A stretch of 64,000 nucleotides of DNA, taken from an uncultured Candidatus Puniceispirillum sp. GTDB lineage: Bacteria > Pseudomonadota > Alphaproteobacteria > Puniceispirillales > Puniceispirillaceae. The stretch spans positions 62,001-126,000 of the forward strand of contig CAJJBY010000008.1 in the NCBI GenBank assembly GCA_905182545.1, written 5' to 3'. Numbering within the stretch: the first letter of the stretch is position 1; each line of letters begins with the position of its first letter. The translations under genes were made by a program, and so were the position numbers. A model generated the notes under the pieces. It was not told where the DNA came from, did no database searches, and was given only the letters and a program-made list of their open reading frames with translations. Positions 28,644 through 39,002 of the stretch are shown here, in pieces.

Positions 28644-31082
28644 CTAGGCGCGAAGGCGGGCATTGTCAGGATCAAATGGCGAGTCCTCAAGAACGGTCAC
28701 CGGCAAACGCTGATCCAGAATATCAATCATCAATTTGGTACCAGGTGCCGCCAAATCCGGACGAACCATTGCCAATGCCAGCGATTTACCAAGTCGGAAC
28801 CCATAACCACCGCTTGTGGCGCGGCCAATCACCGTTCCATCTTCGGTCATGATCGGATTGCCGCCAATGGCATCAGCATCGGTTGTGTTATGCACCTCTA
28901 GCGTTACCATGGCATTGGCAAAGCCGCGTTCTTGCCATTCAGCCAATTGACGCTGGCCTTTGAAATCGCCCTTATTCAGATGCACAAACCGGTGCAAACC
29001 GCTTTCCAATGCCGCATATTCGATTGATAGTTCGGTGCCAACCAGACGATATGATTTTTCCAGCCGCATCGCATCCATAGCCCGAATGCCAAATGGCTTT
29101 AGCCCGAATTCAGCACCTGCCGCCATCAACGCATCAAAAATATGGTTCTGATATTCGATCGGGTGATGCAATTCCCAGCCAAGCTCGCCAACAAAATTCA
29201 CCCGAATGGCCATTGCCGGTGCCAAATTCACATCAATCATCTGTCCGGAAAGCCATGGGAAGGCCGTATTCGACAGATCGGCGCGGGTGATTTTGTCAAG
29301 AATATCGCGTGATTTTGGCCCCGCCAAAACCAGCACGCCAATTGAATTGGTTAGATTGTCCAACCGCACCGAGCCATCAGTCGGCATATGTTTTTTGATC
29401 CAGTCATGGTCAAGGCGTTGCCCCGCCCCTGCCGAAACAAGATAAAAACTCGTTGCGCTTTCCCGCTGAATTGTGAATTCGGAATGTACGCCGCCGCGTT
29501 CGGTCAAGGCATGGCATAATGCCACTCGCCCCAGTTTTTTCGGTAATTTATTGGCAACAAGATGATCTAAAAACGCCTCGGCACCGGGCCCTGACATCCG
29601 CGCTTTGGCAAAAGCAGACATATCAAGCAATCCGGCATTTTCAGTAACGTTTCGAACCTCATTGCCGATATGCGTAAAATAATTTGACCGGCGGAATGAC
29701 CAATGGTCTTCTTGCGGCACGCCCTCAGGGGCAAACCAATTTGCTCGTTCCCAACCAAATTTTTGTCCAAAAACCGCGCCAAGCGCTTTTAACCGGTCAT
29801 AGCAAGGCGCGGTGCGAAGTGGGCGTGCCTCAATGCGTTCTTCATCGGGAAAATGCGTGACAAAAACATTGGCATAGGCTTCTTCGTTTTTAACCTTCAG
29901 ATAGGATTTTGTTGCATAGCTGCCATAACGCCGCGGATCGACCCCCAACATATCAATTGTTGGTTCGCCCTCGACAATCCATTCAGCAAGCTGCCACCCA
30001 GCACCGCCAGCCGCGGTAATGCCGAAACTATGGCCTTCATTCAGCCAGAAATTTGGCAGATCCCATGCCGGTCCAACTATCGGATTGCCATCAGGCGTAT
30101 AGGCAATCGCGCCATTATAAACACGCTTTACCCCTAGACTCGCCAAAGGCAGGAACACGGTTCATTGCCGACTCGATATGCGGCTCAAGCCGTTCTAAAT
30201 CTTCTTGGAATAATTCATATTCGGAATCATCACCTGGCCCATCCAGATAACAAACCGGCGCGCCTTTTTCATAGGGGCCAAGGATCAAACCTCCGGCCTC
30301 TTCGCGCATGTACCATTGTCCTTCGGAATCCCGAAGAACGCCCATTTCGGGCTTGCCATCACGGTGACGCGCCTGAATATCGGGATGCGCTTCGGTTACG
30401 ATATATTGATGCTCGACCGGAATGACCGGAATATTCAGCCCAACCATTTCGCCGGTTTTCCGAGCAAAATTGCCTGTTGCACTGACCACATGTTCACAGG
30501 TGATATCGCCCTTGTCGGTGGAAACAATCCAAAGACCATCATCACTGCGGGTAATCGCTGTACCGCGGTATTGCGATAGATTTCCGCGCCACGGTCACGC
30601 GCACCGCGTGCCAGCGCTTGGGTTAAATCAGCTGGCTGGATATAGCCATCTTGCGGGTGACGAATGGCGCCAACAAGCCCGTCGATATTCGCCATTGGCC
30701 AATAATCCAGAACCTGCTCAGGTGTCAGAAAATCAACCTGCACGCCAATCGTGCTGGCAACACCGGCATATTGCCGAAATTCATCCATCCGGTCTTGATT
30801 GCTGGCAAGCCGGATATTGGACACATTGCGGAACCCGACATCCATGCCGGTCTCTTCTTGCAATTCTTGATAAAATTTCACTGAATATTTGTGAATTTGC
30901 CCAACCGAATAGGACATGTTGAATAATGGCAACAGACCTGCCGCATGCCATGTCGAACCCGAGGTTAGCTCCTTACGCTCGACAAGAACCACATCACTCC
31001 AGCCCTTTTTTGCCAGATGATACAAAGTGCTAACACCAACGACGCCACCGCCAATTACAACAACACGCGCATGCGACTTCAT
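28644..31082 (-). CDS. FAD-dependent dimethylglycine/sarcosine dehydrogenase-like protein with GcvT half, frame interrupted twice
   Basis: Oxidative N-demethylase, likely dimethylglycine dehydrogenase, delivering the methyl carbon to tetrahydrofolate. Pieces: N-terminal FAD domain from ATG 31082 (VVVIGGGVVGVSTLYHLAKKG, SGSTWHAAGLLP); middle part VSATGNFARKTGEMVGL through PVEHQYIVTE and LILGPYEKGAP; then GVKRVYNGAIAYTPDGNPIVG and a full GcvT half (YFTHIGNEVRNVTENAGLLDMS, ending FDPDNARLRA). One base is missing near 30560 and one is extra near 30135; corrected length is about 813 residues, normal for the family. Homology is continuous, so indel errors are probable. A sarcosine dehydrogenase role cannot be excluded, but soxBDAG next door already covers sarcosine. 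Confidence 0.87.
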
Positions 31083-31283
31083 GCCAAGTCTCCCGCAAAA
31101 TAAAGCTAACCCGCGACATCACCAATAAGGGGCATATCGCATCACAGAGCTATGGTACGAAGAAAATTTGGCAAAAAGCGTCTAGCAAACGACTGTATTT
31201 TGACAAAAACGGGCGATGCATGCCGCAAACAGACAAAAACGCAAATCTGACGGCAATCTCAAGCCCGAATTATGATCGGCGAT

Positions 31284-31874
31284 CTATGGATTCAGCCGTT
31301 GAATATCCCAGCCACCATCAGCCTTTAACAGAAACCGGAACCGGTCATGCAGCCGGTGTTCACCATCATGCCAAAATTCGATCTCCTGCGGCTTTAAACA
31401 GAACCCACCCCAATGAGGCGGGCGCTCAACAGCGGCGGAAAATTGTGTTTCAACGGCTTTGACCTCGGCTTCGAGCGCGGCGCGGTTGGCAAGCGGGCGT
31501 GATTGTGCTGATGCCCAAGCACCGATCTGGCTTCCGCGTCCACGGCTGTGAAAATATTCATCGGATTGCGCGGCTGTTGCCTTGGTGATATCGCCGACAA
31601 CCCGCACCTGACGACGCTGGCTTTTCCAATGCATGCAAAAGGCGGCTTTGCCTGTGGCCAGCAATTCATCCGACTTTCGGCTTTCATAATTGGTGAAAAA
31701 CAAAAACCCGTCAGGCGACCAGCGCCGTAACAAGACCATCCGCACCGACGGCATGCCGCTAGCATCAACCGATGCTAATGCAATCGCATCAGGATCATTG
31801 ATTTCGGTTTTTACCGCCTCATCAAACCAGTTTTGAAAAAGAGCAAAAGGGTCGGTTCCGGCAGTGATTTCCAT
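31284..31874 (-). CDS. pdxH: Pyridoxamine 5'-phosphate oxidase
   Basis: FMN enzyme that oxidises PNP/PMP to pyridoxal 5'-phosphate, the cofactor for many amine-metabolising enzymes. The 196-residue product from ATG 31874 has DPFALFQNWFDEAVKTE, the FMN-contacting MVLLRRWSPDGFLFFTNYESRKSDEL block (key: R-M-V-L-L, F-F-T-N-Y, S-R-K), WKSQRRQVRVVGDI, SRGRGSQIGAWASAQS, and the C-terminal DRFRF...WDIQRLNP signature. GGAG ten bases upstream supports this start; the frame stays open to 31970 with an ATG at 31913, but the extra residues do not resemble the family. It is a single-gene unit on the minus strand. Confidence 0.94.
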   Translation of the reverse strand: MEITAGTDPFALFQNWFDEAVKTEINDPDAIALASVDASGMPSVRMVLLRRWSPDGFLFFTNYESRKSDELLATGKAAFCMHWKSQRRQVRVVGDITKATAAQSDEYFHSRGRGSQIGAWASAQSRPLANRAALEAEVKAVETQFSAAVERPPHWGGFCLKPQEIEFWHDGEHRLHDRFRFLLKADGGWDIQRLNP

Positions 31875-32193
31875 AGGAATTTGTCTCCATTGATCTGGCC
31901 CGCGATCGGGCATGCCCAAAAGGGGCTTATTCAATGTAGGGGCTTGGATGACTTGGTGCAACGCGGCCATGATACAAATTTTAATGTTGTTGTTGTTTCA
32001 TGCCGGTTTACCGGTTTTACTCGTGATCGGAAATATGTAAAAAATCATGCAAAACATCATAGAATTGCCATATTCACCGCAGATGGTTAAAATCTTAGAA
32101 TCTAGTAGAGACATTTGTTGGCTGTTATCGTTTCGCCTTGGCCAATAACGCCGCAAATGACAAAAGTGACAAACCAAAACCTAAAGGTGTAAC
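31875..32193. other. Divergent intergenic region between pdxH and the glycine-zipper lipoprotein-like gene
   Basis: About 320 bases. The left third is the open but unlikely N-terminal extension of pdxH. The rest is AT-rich and must hold promoters for both divergent genes; no element was strong enough to name. A short (TTG)n-like run occurs near 31985-31996. No RNA gene seen. Confidence 0.4.
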
Positions 32194-32769
32194 ATGACCC
32201 GAATGACAGTGAATACGCCGCTTTGCCGCCTTCTCGCCCCAGTTGCCGCCGTGATCATGTCTGGATCACTGATGGTTGGCAGCGCCGTCGCAGAAACGCG
32301 CATTGAAACGGTTGTTGGCACAGTGGTAGACACCATCACCCTAACATCAACCTATATTCGCAAAACACCAACAGATCAGCGCAATTGCCGCACCGAAGAT
32401 GTGCCAATTTACGCCGAGAGCGAGGGCAACTCCGAACTTGGATCAATGATTATTGGTGGCCTGATCGGATCGGCTGTCGGTAATAAATTTTCCGACAATA
32501 ATGGCGCTGGCGCCGCCGGAACTGTTGCTGGTGCCATTCTTGGCCGCGAACATGCAAAAAACCAGAAAAACAGCCGCATTGTTGGCTATAAACAGCAGGA
32601 GTCCTGCACCGTAACGACCGTGATGCTGGAAGAAAATGTCAGCGAAATCACCGGTTATAGAAACCATATCGAACTTGACGGCAAAATCATCAAGCTTGAG
32701 AGCAAAAGCCCCTTGGCGGTTGGTTCACGCGTTGAAGTGGTTCGCCGGATCAGCTATTCGCTTCGTTAA
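32194..32769 (+). CDS. Secreted glycine-zipper 2TM protein (17 kDa surface antigen-like)
   Basis: Exported envelope protein of 191 residues. A signal peptide spans about residues 1-34 (hydrophobic LLAPVAAVIMSGSLMVGSAVA, then AETR); no lipobox cysteine is visible at the cleavage site, so it is probably not a lipoprotein. The centre holds a glycine zipper, IIGGLIGSAVGNKF followed by GAGAAGTVAGAILG, as in the Rickettsia 17 kDa antigen/SlyB family; the C-terminal half (VTTVMLEENVSEITGYRNHIEL) is a small beta-rich domain. Function is unknown; the family is associated with the outer membrane. A strong hairpin lies 31 bases after the stop. Confidence 0.82.
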   Translation: MTRMTVNTPLCRLLAPVAAVIMSGSLMVGSAVAETRIETVVGTVVDTITLTSTYIRKTPTDQRNCRTEDVPIYAESEGNSELGSMIIGGLIGSAVGNKFSDNNGAGAAGTVAGAILGREHAKNQKNSRIVGYKQQESCTVTTVMLEENVSEITGYRNHIELDGKIIKLESKSPLAVGSRVEVVRRISYSLR

Positions 32770-32799
32770 GATCAATAGCCACCCTTTCCCAATCTAGAC

Positions 32800-32842
32800 C
32801 ATACAGGTGATGATCCGTGATTTTCACGGCATCACTTGTATG
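32800..32842 (+). terminator. Long imperfect hairpin, probable terminator of the glycine-zipper gene
   Basis: Arms CATACAGGTGATGATCCGTG and CACGGCATCACTTGTATG (each shown separately) pair over about 18 bp with one mismatch and a 2-base bulge, loop of about 6 bases. Only three T follow, so termination may be weak; an mRNA 3'-end stabiliser is the alternative. A second small stem TGGAGT-AA-ACTCCA lies at 32854-32867, before fabI. Confidence 0.6.
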
Positions 32843-32928
32843 TTTGGCCCGTGTTGGAGTAAACTCCAGCCATCAGACCATTACAACATCTTGTAAAACT
32901 ATCTTTCGATGAAAAAGGGCAGTCATTC

Positions 32929-33750
32929 ATGTCAAATACAGCATCATCATCTGGCGTCATGGCGGGCAAAAAAGGCCTTATCATGGGCGTTGCCAATGAC
33001 CGTTCAATCGCGTGGGGCATCGCTGCCAAACTTGCTGAACAGGGCGCCGAGCTTGCGTTTACCTTTCAAGGTGAGGCTTTGCAAAAGCGGGTTGAGCCGC
33101 TTGCAGCCTCGGTTGGCAGCGATCTTGTCATACCATGCGATGTCACTGACGAGGCCAGCATGGATGCCACTTTTGATGTGCTGAAAGAAAAATGGGGCAG
33201 TTTGGATTTTGTGCTTCACGCCATTGCCTATTCCGACAAAGAAGAATTGAAAGGTGGCTATGTCGATACAAGCCGCGATAATTTCGCGCGGACGATGGAT
33301 ATTTCGGTCTATTCCTTTACCGACGTTGCGCGCCGCGCTGCTGCAATGATGAATGATGGCGGCTCGATGCTGACCTTGACCTATTATGGTGCCGAGCGCG
33401 TCATGCCACATTACAATGTGATGGGGGTTGCAAAAGCAGCACTTGAAGCCTCAATCCGTTATCTTGCTGTTGATCTTGGCGGACGCAATATCCGCGTCAA
33501 TGGTCTGTCGGCTGGCCCCATGAAAACCTTGGCCGCATCTGGCATTGGCGATTTTCGGTATATCCTGAAATGGAACCAGTATAACTCGCCGCTCAAGCGC
33601 AATGTGACGCTTGCCGATGTTGGCGGGGCTGGCATGTATCTTTTGTCTGATTTGGCATCAGGCGTGACTGGCGAAACCCATCATGTCGATTGTGGCTATC
33701 ATGTTGTTGGCATGAAAGCCGTTGACGCGCCTGATATTTCAGTTGTCTAG
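32929..33750 (+). CDS. fabI: Enoyl-[acyl-carrier-protein] reductase (NADH) FabI
   Basis: Last reductive step of type II fatty-acid elongation. The 273 residues show the FabI-type SDR start [20 protein letters not shown], the [16 protein letters not shown] region, [14 protein letters not shown], and the catalytic Tyr-x6-Lys in [11 protein letters not shown] preceded by [12 protein letters not shown]; substrate-lid residues follow in [16 protein letters not shown]-like sequence (here [19 protein letters not shown], key P-M-K-T-L-A). aroC begins one base after its stop, a fabI-aroC pairing seen in many Alphaproteobacteria, so the two are cotranscribed. Confidence 0.96.
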   Translation: MSNTASSSGVMAGKKGLIMGVANDRSIAWGIAAKLAEQGAELAFTFQGEALQKRVEPLAASVGSDLVIPCDVTDEASMDATFDVLKEKWGSLDFVLHAIAYSDKEELKGGYVDTSRDNFARTMDISVYSFTDVARRAAAMMNDGGSMLTLTYYGAERVMPHYNVMGVAKAALEASIRYLAVDLGGRNIRVNGLSAGPMKTLAASGIGDFRYILKWNQYNSPLKRNVTLADVGGAGMYLLSDLASGVTGETHHVDCGYHVVGMKAVDAPDISVV

Positions 33751-33751
33751 C

Positions 33752-34852
33752 ATGGCCGATAATAGTTTTGGCACCTTATTCAATGTAACGAGCTTTGGCG
33801 AAAGCCATGGTTCGGCGATTGGCTGTGTTGTTGATGGCGTTCCGCCAAATCTGCCGCTTAGCGAAGCTTTGATCCAGCCTTATCTTGATCGTCGTCGCCC
33901 GGGAACAAGCAAATTTGTGACCCAACGACAAGAAGATGATCAGGTGGAAATCCTGTCGGGCATTTTTGAGGGCAAAACCACTGGCACGCCAATTGGCCTG
34001 TTAATCCGCAATAAAGATCAACGGTCAAAAGATTATGGCGAGATTGCCAATCAATTCCGCCCGGGCCATGCCGATTACACCTATCAGATGAAATATGGCC
34101 ATCGTGATTATCGCGGTGGCGGCCGGTCATCAGCACGCGAAACCGCTGTTCGGGTTGCGGCTGGTGCAATTGCCGACATGTTTTTGAAAAGGGTTCTTGG
34201 CAGTGATTATCAGATTCGCGGTGCCGTTGTGCAAATCGGGCCACATGCCATTGACCGCACAAACATGGATTGGGACGAACGCCATAATAACCCGTTTTTC
34301 TGTCCAGATGCAGCAATGGCAAAACAATGGGAAAGCTATCTTGACGGGGTTCGCAAAGCCGGATCATCGGCGGGTGCCATTCTCGAAATCATTGCTAATG
34401 GTCTTCCGGCCGGTCTTGGCCAGCCAGTCTATGGCAAGCTTGACGGTGAACTCGCCTCAGCCATGATGAGCATCAACGCTGCCAAAGGCGTTGAAATTGG
34501 CGGTGGTTTTGCGCTTTCTGGCATTGATGGCAGCCTCGCCAGTGATGAAATGCGAGCTGGCAAAAGCCTTAAAACCCCAACCTTCCTTAGCAATCACGCG
34601 GGTGGTGTTCTTGGCGGTATCTCAACCGGCCAGCAAATTATCGTTCGCGTTGCAATCAAGCCAACATCGTCGATCTTGACCCCGCGCCAATCAATTGACC
34701 GTGACAATCAAAATGTCGATGTTGTTACCAAAGGACGGCATGACCCTTGTGTTGGCATTCGCGGCGTTCCGGTCGCCGAAGCGATGATGTCTTTGGTGCT
34801 TGCCGATCTATTGATGCGGCACAAAGCCCAATGCGGTTTTGATCTGTCATAA
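33752..34852 (+). CDS. aroC: Chorismate synthase
   Basis: Converts EPSP to chorismate, the last common step of aromatic biosynthesis, needing reduced FMN. The 366 residues contain the signatures [19 protein letters not shown], the FMN-binding [24 protein letters not shown] (key G-R-S-S-A-R-E-T), a [15 protein letters not shown] stretch, and the final [17 protein letters not shown]. The ATG at 33752 is two bases past the fabI stop; the frame is open further upstream but that would overlap fabI. It converges with tlyA, with only nine bases between the two stops. Confidence 0.97.
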   Translation: MADNSFGTLFNVTSFGESHGSAIGCVVDGVPPNLPLSEALIQPYLDRRRPGTSKFVTQRQEDDQVEILSGIFEGKTTGTPIGLLIRNKDQRSKDYGEIANQFRPGHADYTYQMKYGHRDYRGGGRSSARETAVRVAAGAIADMFLKRVLGSDYQIRGAVVQIGPHAIDRTNMDWDERHNNPFFCPDAAMAKQWESYLDGVRKAGSSAGAILEIIANGLPAGLGQPVYGKLDGELASAMMSINAAKGVEIGGGFALSGIDGSLASDEMRAGKSLKTPTFLSNHAGGVLGGISTGQQIIVRVAIKPTSSILTPRQSIDRDNQNVDVVTKGRHDPCVGIRGVPVAEAMMSLVLADLLMRHKAQCGFDLS

Positions 34853-34861
34853 ACAAATAGG

Positions 34862-35701
34862 CTAGCCCGCCTTGTCAGGCTTTTTGCCAGCAAGCAGAAA
34901 TTCGCGGTTTCCATCTGGCCCGTCAATCGGCGATGCGGCGGTTCCAAGATGTTGCCAGCCCATTTCAGTGACCAGCCAGTTTTCAATATCAGCAATCACC
35001 ATTTCATGTAGATGGTGATCGCGAACAATGCCGCCTTTGCCAACAAGCCCTTTGCCAACCTCAAATTGCGGTTTGATCAAGGCCAAAAGACCAGCACCGG
35101 CAGCCGCCATTTCCAACGCTGACACAAGCACTTTTTTCAACGAAATAAACGACGCATCGCAAACCACAAGCTGTGGCGCCTTGGCAAGCATATCCAGCTT
35201 TAGATAGCGGGCATTGGTGGCATCCATCACCGTCACCCTTGGATCCATGGTCAAATGGTCTGCCAATTGTCCATTGCCAACATCAATGGCAACAACATGC
35301 GCGGCATCATGCGCCAACAACACTTCGGTAAAGCCACCCGTGCTGGCGCCAATATCAATCGCATAACGGCCAGCCACTTCAATCATCGGAAATTCGGCCA
35401 GCCCGCCAGCCAATTTCATGCCAGCGCGGCTGACCCACGGATTGCCAGGCGACGTCACTGTAATGTCGCAATCAATTGCCAGCATTTTTGAGGCTTTGCG
35501 CACGATCTCGCCAGCCGCCAGAACCGCACCTTCGGCAATCAGATCACGCGCCCTATCACGCGAACGGGCAAGACCACGCGCCAATAGCAATGCATCGGCA
35601 CGCAGTTTTTGATCAGCCGCATCAATGGTCGAGCCGTATCTTGCTTTGTTTTTCGTGATTTGGCCAAACCCGATGATCCTATCGTGATTGATGCCCCGCA
35701 T
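34862..35701 (-). CDS. TlyA-family RNA methyltransferase with S4 domain
   Basis: 2'-O-methyltransferase family (TlyA/hemolysin A) that in mycobacteria modifies 16S and 23S rRNA. After an unconserved 30 residues comes an S4 RNA-binding domain (KLRADALLLARGLARSRDRARDLI), WVSRAGMKLAGGLAEF, the SAM motif AIDIGASTGGFTEVLL, VVAIDVGNGQLADHL, CDASFISLKKVL and LIKPQFEVGKG. The first 30 residues are not family-like, so the true start may be a downstream non-ATG codon; ATG 35701 is the first available after the dxs stop. It follows dxs by 20 bases, the usual dxs-tlyA arrangement. Confidence 0.88.
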   Translation of the reverse strand: MRGINHDRIIGFGQITKNKARYGSTIDAADQKLRADALLLARGLARSRDRARDLIAEGAVLAAGEIVRKASKMLAIDCDITVTSPGNPWVSRAGMKLAGGLAEFPMIEVAGRYAIDIGASTGGFTEVLLAHDAAHVVAIDVGNGQLADHLTMDPRVTVMDATNARYLKLDMLAKAPQLVVCDASFISLKKVLVSALEMAAAGAGLLALIKPQFEVGKGLVGKGGIVRDHHLHEMVIADIENWLVTEMGWQHLGTAASPIDGPDGNREFLLAGKKPDKAG

Positions 35702-35721
35702 AGCCGCGCAATCTTGCAGAT

Positions 35722-37659
35722 TTATGATTTGCCAGCCGAGGTTTTCTTGGACTTTGGCGCAGCGGTTTTTGCCGATGGTTTCGGAATCACTTTGCGCGCC
35801 GCCGCATAAATCCCATCACAATCCACACCGGCAAAAGCCAATTGGCCTTGCTGGCTGTCATGGTCAATAAAGACATCAGGCAAGCAAAGCGCACGGGCTT
35901 TCAACCCACCATCAAGATGGCCAGCATTGCCAAGATAGGTCATGACATGGGCGGCAAAACCACCCGGGCTGCCTTCTTCGACAATCAATAATGCTTTGTG
36001 ATTTATTGCCAGTTGATCAATCAAACCCATATCAAGCGGCTTGGCAAACCGCGCATCAGCAACGGTAACAGAAATGCCATCGCCATCAAGCCGGTCAGCC
36101 GCTTCACTTGCCGCCCCAAGGCGGGTTCCCAATGACAGGATCGCAACATCACTGCCTTCGCGCAGAATCCGCCCCTTGCCAATTTCAAGCACCTCTCCTG
36201 CGTCAGAGATAGCACAGCCAACCCCCTCGCCACGCGGATAGCGAAGCGCACTCGGCCCATCATCATAAGCCGCAGCGGTTGCCACCATATGGACGAGTTC
36301 AGCTTCATCCGATGGACACATAATGACCATGTTCGGCAAACAGGACAGATAGGCAAGGTCATAAACACCTGCATGCGTTGCCCCATCAGCACCAACCAGC
36401 CCTGCCCGATCAATGACGAACCGCACCGGTAGATTCTGCACCGCGACATCATGCACAAGCTGATCATATCCACGCTGAAGAAAGGTCGAATATAGCGCAC
36501 AGAACGGCTTCATCCCCTCACAGGCAAGCCCCGCCGCAAAGGTCACCGCATGCTGTTCGGCAATGCCAACATCGAAAACCCGACTTGGAAAGCGGGCTTT
36601 GACCTTATCAAGACCGGTACCTGATGGCATCGCCGCCGTAATCGCCACGATCTTTGGATCAATTTCGGCAGCGGCAATCAAACTATTGGCAAAAACCGAT
36701 GTATAGCTTGGCAGATTGCCAACAGATTTTTGCTGCGTGCCGGTGATAATATCGAATTTGGGAACAGCATGATATTTTTCTGCCGATGGCCCAGCAAAAG
36801 GATGCCCATGACCTTTTTCAGTGACAACATGAACCAATACCGGCCCATGCGAGCGCGAATCACGAAGATTTTTCAGAACCGGCAGCAAATGCGCCATATC
36901 ATGTCCGTCAATTGGTCCAATATGGGTAAAGCCAAGCTGGCTGAAAACCGAATTTGCGCCCATCAAGTCACGCGCCGCATCTTTGGCACGCCGCGCCTTC
37001 CGTTCAATTTCTGCCGGAAAATGGCTGGCTACTTCGCGCATCAGATCGCGGATCGAATGATAAGGCTGCGAAGTGATGAGCCGTGACAGATAGCTGCTCA
37101 TCGCGCCAACCGGCTGTGAAATCGACATATCATTATCGTTCAAAATCACAATCAACCGATTATTGCTTGTGCCAGCATTATTCATCGCTTCATAGGCCAT
37201 GCCAGCGCTCATTGCGCCATCACCAATCACCGCAATCACATTGCGCGAAATGCCCTGCATTTCGCTGGCAACAGCCATGCCAAGCCCTGCCGAGATCGAT
37301 GTTGAGGAATGGCCAGCACCAAAAGGATCAAAGGCTGATTCGCTTCGCTTGGTAAAACCCGATAGCCCGCCTTTTTGCCGCAGGCTTTCAATCCGGTCAC
37401 GACGACCGGTCAGAATTTTATGCGGATAGGCTTGATGCCCAACATCCCAGATCAAACGGTCTTCCGGCGTGGAAAACACATAATGCAAGGCAACTGTCAG
37501 CTCGACAACGCCAAGCCCCGCTCCAAGATGGCCACCGGTTTTCGAGACAGCGGAAATGGTTGCCGTGCGCAATTCATTCGCAAGTTGCGGCAAATCAGCC
37601 TCGGAAAGCCGCCGGACATCATCAATCTCTTTTATGTGATCAAGCAACGGTGTGCGCAT
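35722..37659 (-). CDS. dxs: 1-Deoxy-D-xylulose-5-phosphate synthase
   Basis: Thiamine-diphosphate enzyme that condenses pyruvate and glyceraldehyde 3-phosphate, first step of the MEP isoprenoid pathway. The 645 residues are full length. Marks: [36 protein letters not shown], ThDP motif [18 protein letters not shown], transketolase Pyr domain with [34 protein letters not shown] and [15 protein letters not shown]. The C-terminal 20 residues are a Lys/Ala/Pro-rich tail ([14 protein letters not shown]). It lies in the conserved cluster xseB-ispA-dxs-tlyA, with 129 bases between ispA and dxs. Confidence 0.96.
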   Translation of the reverse strand: MRTPLLDHIKEIDDVRRLSEADLPQLANELRTATISAVSKTGGHLGAGLGVVELTVALHYVFSTPEDRLIWDVGHQAYPHKILTGRRDRIESLRQKGGLSGFTKRSESAFDPFGAGHSSTSISAGLGMAVASEMQGISRNVIAVIGDGAMSAGMAYEAMNNAGTSNNRLIVILNDNDMSISQPVGAMSSYLSRLITSQPYHSIRDLMREVASHFPAEIERKARRAKDAARDLMGANSVFSQLGFTHIGPIDGHDMAHLLPVLKNLRDSRSHGPVLVHVVTEKGHGHPFAGPSAEKYHAVPKFDIITGTQQKSVGNLPSYTSVFANSLIAAAEIDPKIVAITAAMPSGTGLDKVKARFPSRVFDVGIAEQHAVTFAAGLACEGMKPFCALYSTFLQRGYDQLVHDVAVQNLPVRFVIDRAGLVGADGATHAGVYDLAYLSCLPNMVIMCPSDEAELVHMVATAAAYDDGPSALRYPRGEGVGCAISDAGEVLEIGKGRILREGSDVAILSLGTRLGAASEAADRLDGDGISVTVADARFAKPLDMGLIDQLAINHKALLIVEEGSPGGFAAHVMTYLGNAGHLDGGLKARALCLPDVFIDHDSQQGQLAFAGVDCDGIYAAARKVIPKPSAKTAAPKSKKTSAGKS

Positions 37660-37788
37660 TAACCTTATCGTCCCATACTCTTAACACCGGCAAACCGGTA
37701 ACTGGATTCTAGCAGCCATTGCGGCCAATCATTGACCCTGTTTTATCAGTCTCCGCCGCAGCTTTAAAAAACCTAAGATGATAAACTA

Positions 37789-38694
37789 TCATGTTTTGCG
37801 CGTAATGGCGAATATCGCCAACTCTTGCATATATTCACCAGCCCCCTGCCATGGGGCAAGCGCATTTTTCGCTTCATCAATTAGCCGTTTGGCTTCGGCC
37901 GCTGCCGCATCGCCGCCCATCAACGCCACAAAACCAGCCTTGCCGCGCGCCGCATCCTGTCCAGCTGGTTTTCCAAGAACCGCCGAATCACCATCATAAT
38001 CAAGCAAATCATCAGCAATCTGAAACGCCAGTCCAAGATGTTTGGCATAGGCTGCCTGCGCTGCCAATAGCTGGTCATCCACGCCGCCAACAATACCGCC
38101 GGAAATCACCGCACATGAGATCAGCGCGCCAGTTTTCATCATTTGCATTTCGCTAGTTTCAGCAAGATTAAAAGGACGGGTTTCGGCTTCAAGATCAAGC
38201 ATCTGCCCACCAGCCATGCCGGCAAGACCGGACGCGCCTGCCAATTGCGCAACAAGGCGAATGCGAATGGCTGCTTCGTCATGCGTGGCCTCGCCTGCCA
38301 GAATCTCAAACGCCATTGTTTGCAGTGCATCGCCTGCCAGAATCGCGGTTGCATCGCCAAAAACCTTATGACAGCTAGGCTTGCCACGGCGCATATCAGC
38401 GTCATCCATGGCGGGCAGATCATCATGAACCAATGAATAGGCATGAAGGCATTCAATCGCCGCGGCGGTGCGAAGCGCGCCTTTGGTGGCAGCAGCATCA
38501 TCGCCAACGCCACGCACCATCCGCCAAGCACCAAGAACCAATGCCGCCCGCATGCGTTTACCACCATTGAAAACAGCATATTGCATGGCCTCAAGAAGGC
38601 GGTTTGCTGGCCCTTTTGTTTCAGCAATTAATTGCTGCAAAACAGCATCACAGGCCGCAGCGTCACGCTGCAATTGTTCTTGGAAACCGACCAT
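37789..38694 (-). CDS. ispA: Farnesyl diphosphate synthase (polyprenyl synthetase family)
   Basis: Head-to-tail prenyl transferase making geranyl/farnesyl diphosphate from the MEP pathway products. The 301 residues have the first aspartate-rich motif in LVHDDLPAMDDADMRRGKP and the second in LAFQIADDLLDYDGD, plus GGKRMRAALVLGAW near the N-terminus. Two residues between the aspartates of the first motif (DDLPAMDD) give the DDx4D form of type II bacterial FPP synthases. It starts 8 bases after the xseB stop, and dxs follows. A short stem (ATGATA/TATCAT) overlaps its stop region on the DNA. Confidence 0.94.
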   Translation of the reverse strand: MVGFQEQLQRDAAACDAVLQQLIAETKGPANRLLEAMQYAVFNGGKRMRAALVLGAWRMVRGVGDDAAATKGALRTAAAIECLHAYSLVHDDLPAMDDADMRRGKPSCHKVFGDATAILAGDALQTMAFEILAGEATHDEAAIRIRLVAQLAGASGLAGMAGGQMLDLEAETRPFNLAETSEMQMMKTGALISCAVISGGIVGGVDDQLLAAQAAYAKHLGLAFQIADDLLDYDGDSAVLGKPAGQDAARGKAGFVALMGGDAAAAEAKRLIDEAKNALAPWQGAGEYMQELAIFAITRKT

Positions 38695-38702
38695 GTCTTG
38701 AG

Positions 38703-38969
38703 CTAGGCCTCACCCATATCAAAATCACTGGCATGATCAGGCGCACCAGCCGAAGATGGCACTTTGATTTTTTCGACTTTCATGCGGGCTTCTTCAAGAC
38801 GCGCCTGACAATGTGACTTTAATTCAGTGCCCCGCTCAAAAGCTGAAATCGCATCATCAAGTGACACTTCGCCACGCTCAAGCGATGCGACAATACCTTC
38901 AAGTTCCTTTAGCGCATCTTCGAAACTAAGCTTTTCCAGCGATGGGGATTTGGCGGCATTATCGGTCAT
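38703..38969 (-). CDS. xseB: Exodeoxyribonuclease VII small subunit
   Basis: Small subunit of exonuclease VII, a single-strand DNA exonuclease. The 88-residue product has the family core LSFEDALKELEGIVASLERGEVSLDDAISAFERGTELKSHCQARLEEARMKVE (key: F-E-x-A-L-x-x-L-E, V-x-x-L-E-x-G, L-x-x-A, Y/F-E-x-G). ATG 38969 has a GGGA spaced about nine bases before it; an ATG at 38978 is the alternative. A perfect TATAAT lies on the coding strand only 13 bases upstream, which would imply a very short leader. It opens the xseB-ispA unit. Confidence 0.92.
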   Translation of the reverse strand: MTDNAAKSPSLEKLSFEDALKELEGIVASLERGEVSLDDAISAFERGTELKSHCQARLEEARMKVEKIKVPSSAGAPDHASDFDMGEA

Positions 38970-39002
38970 TTTTTTCATCCCATTATATGTAATGAGATTA
39001 GA

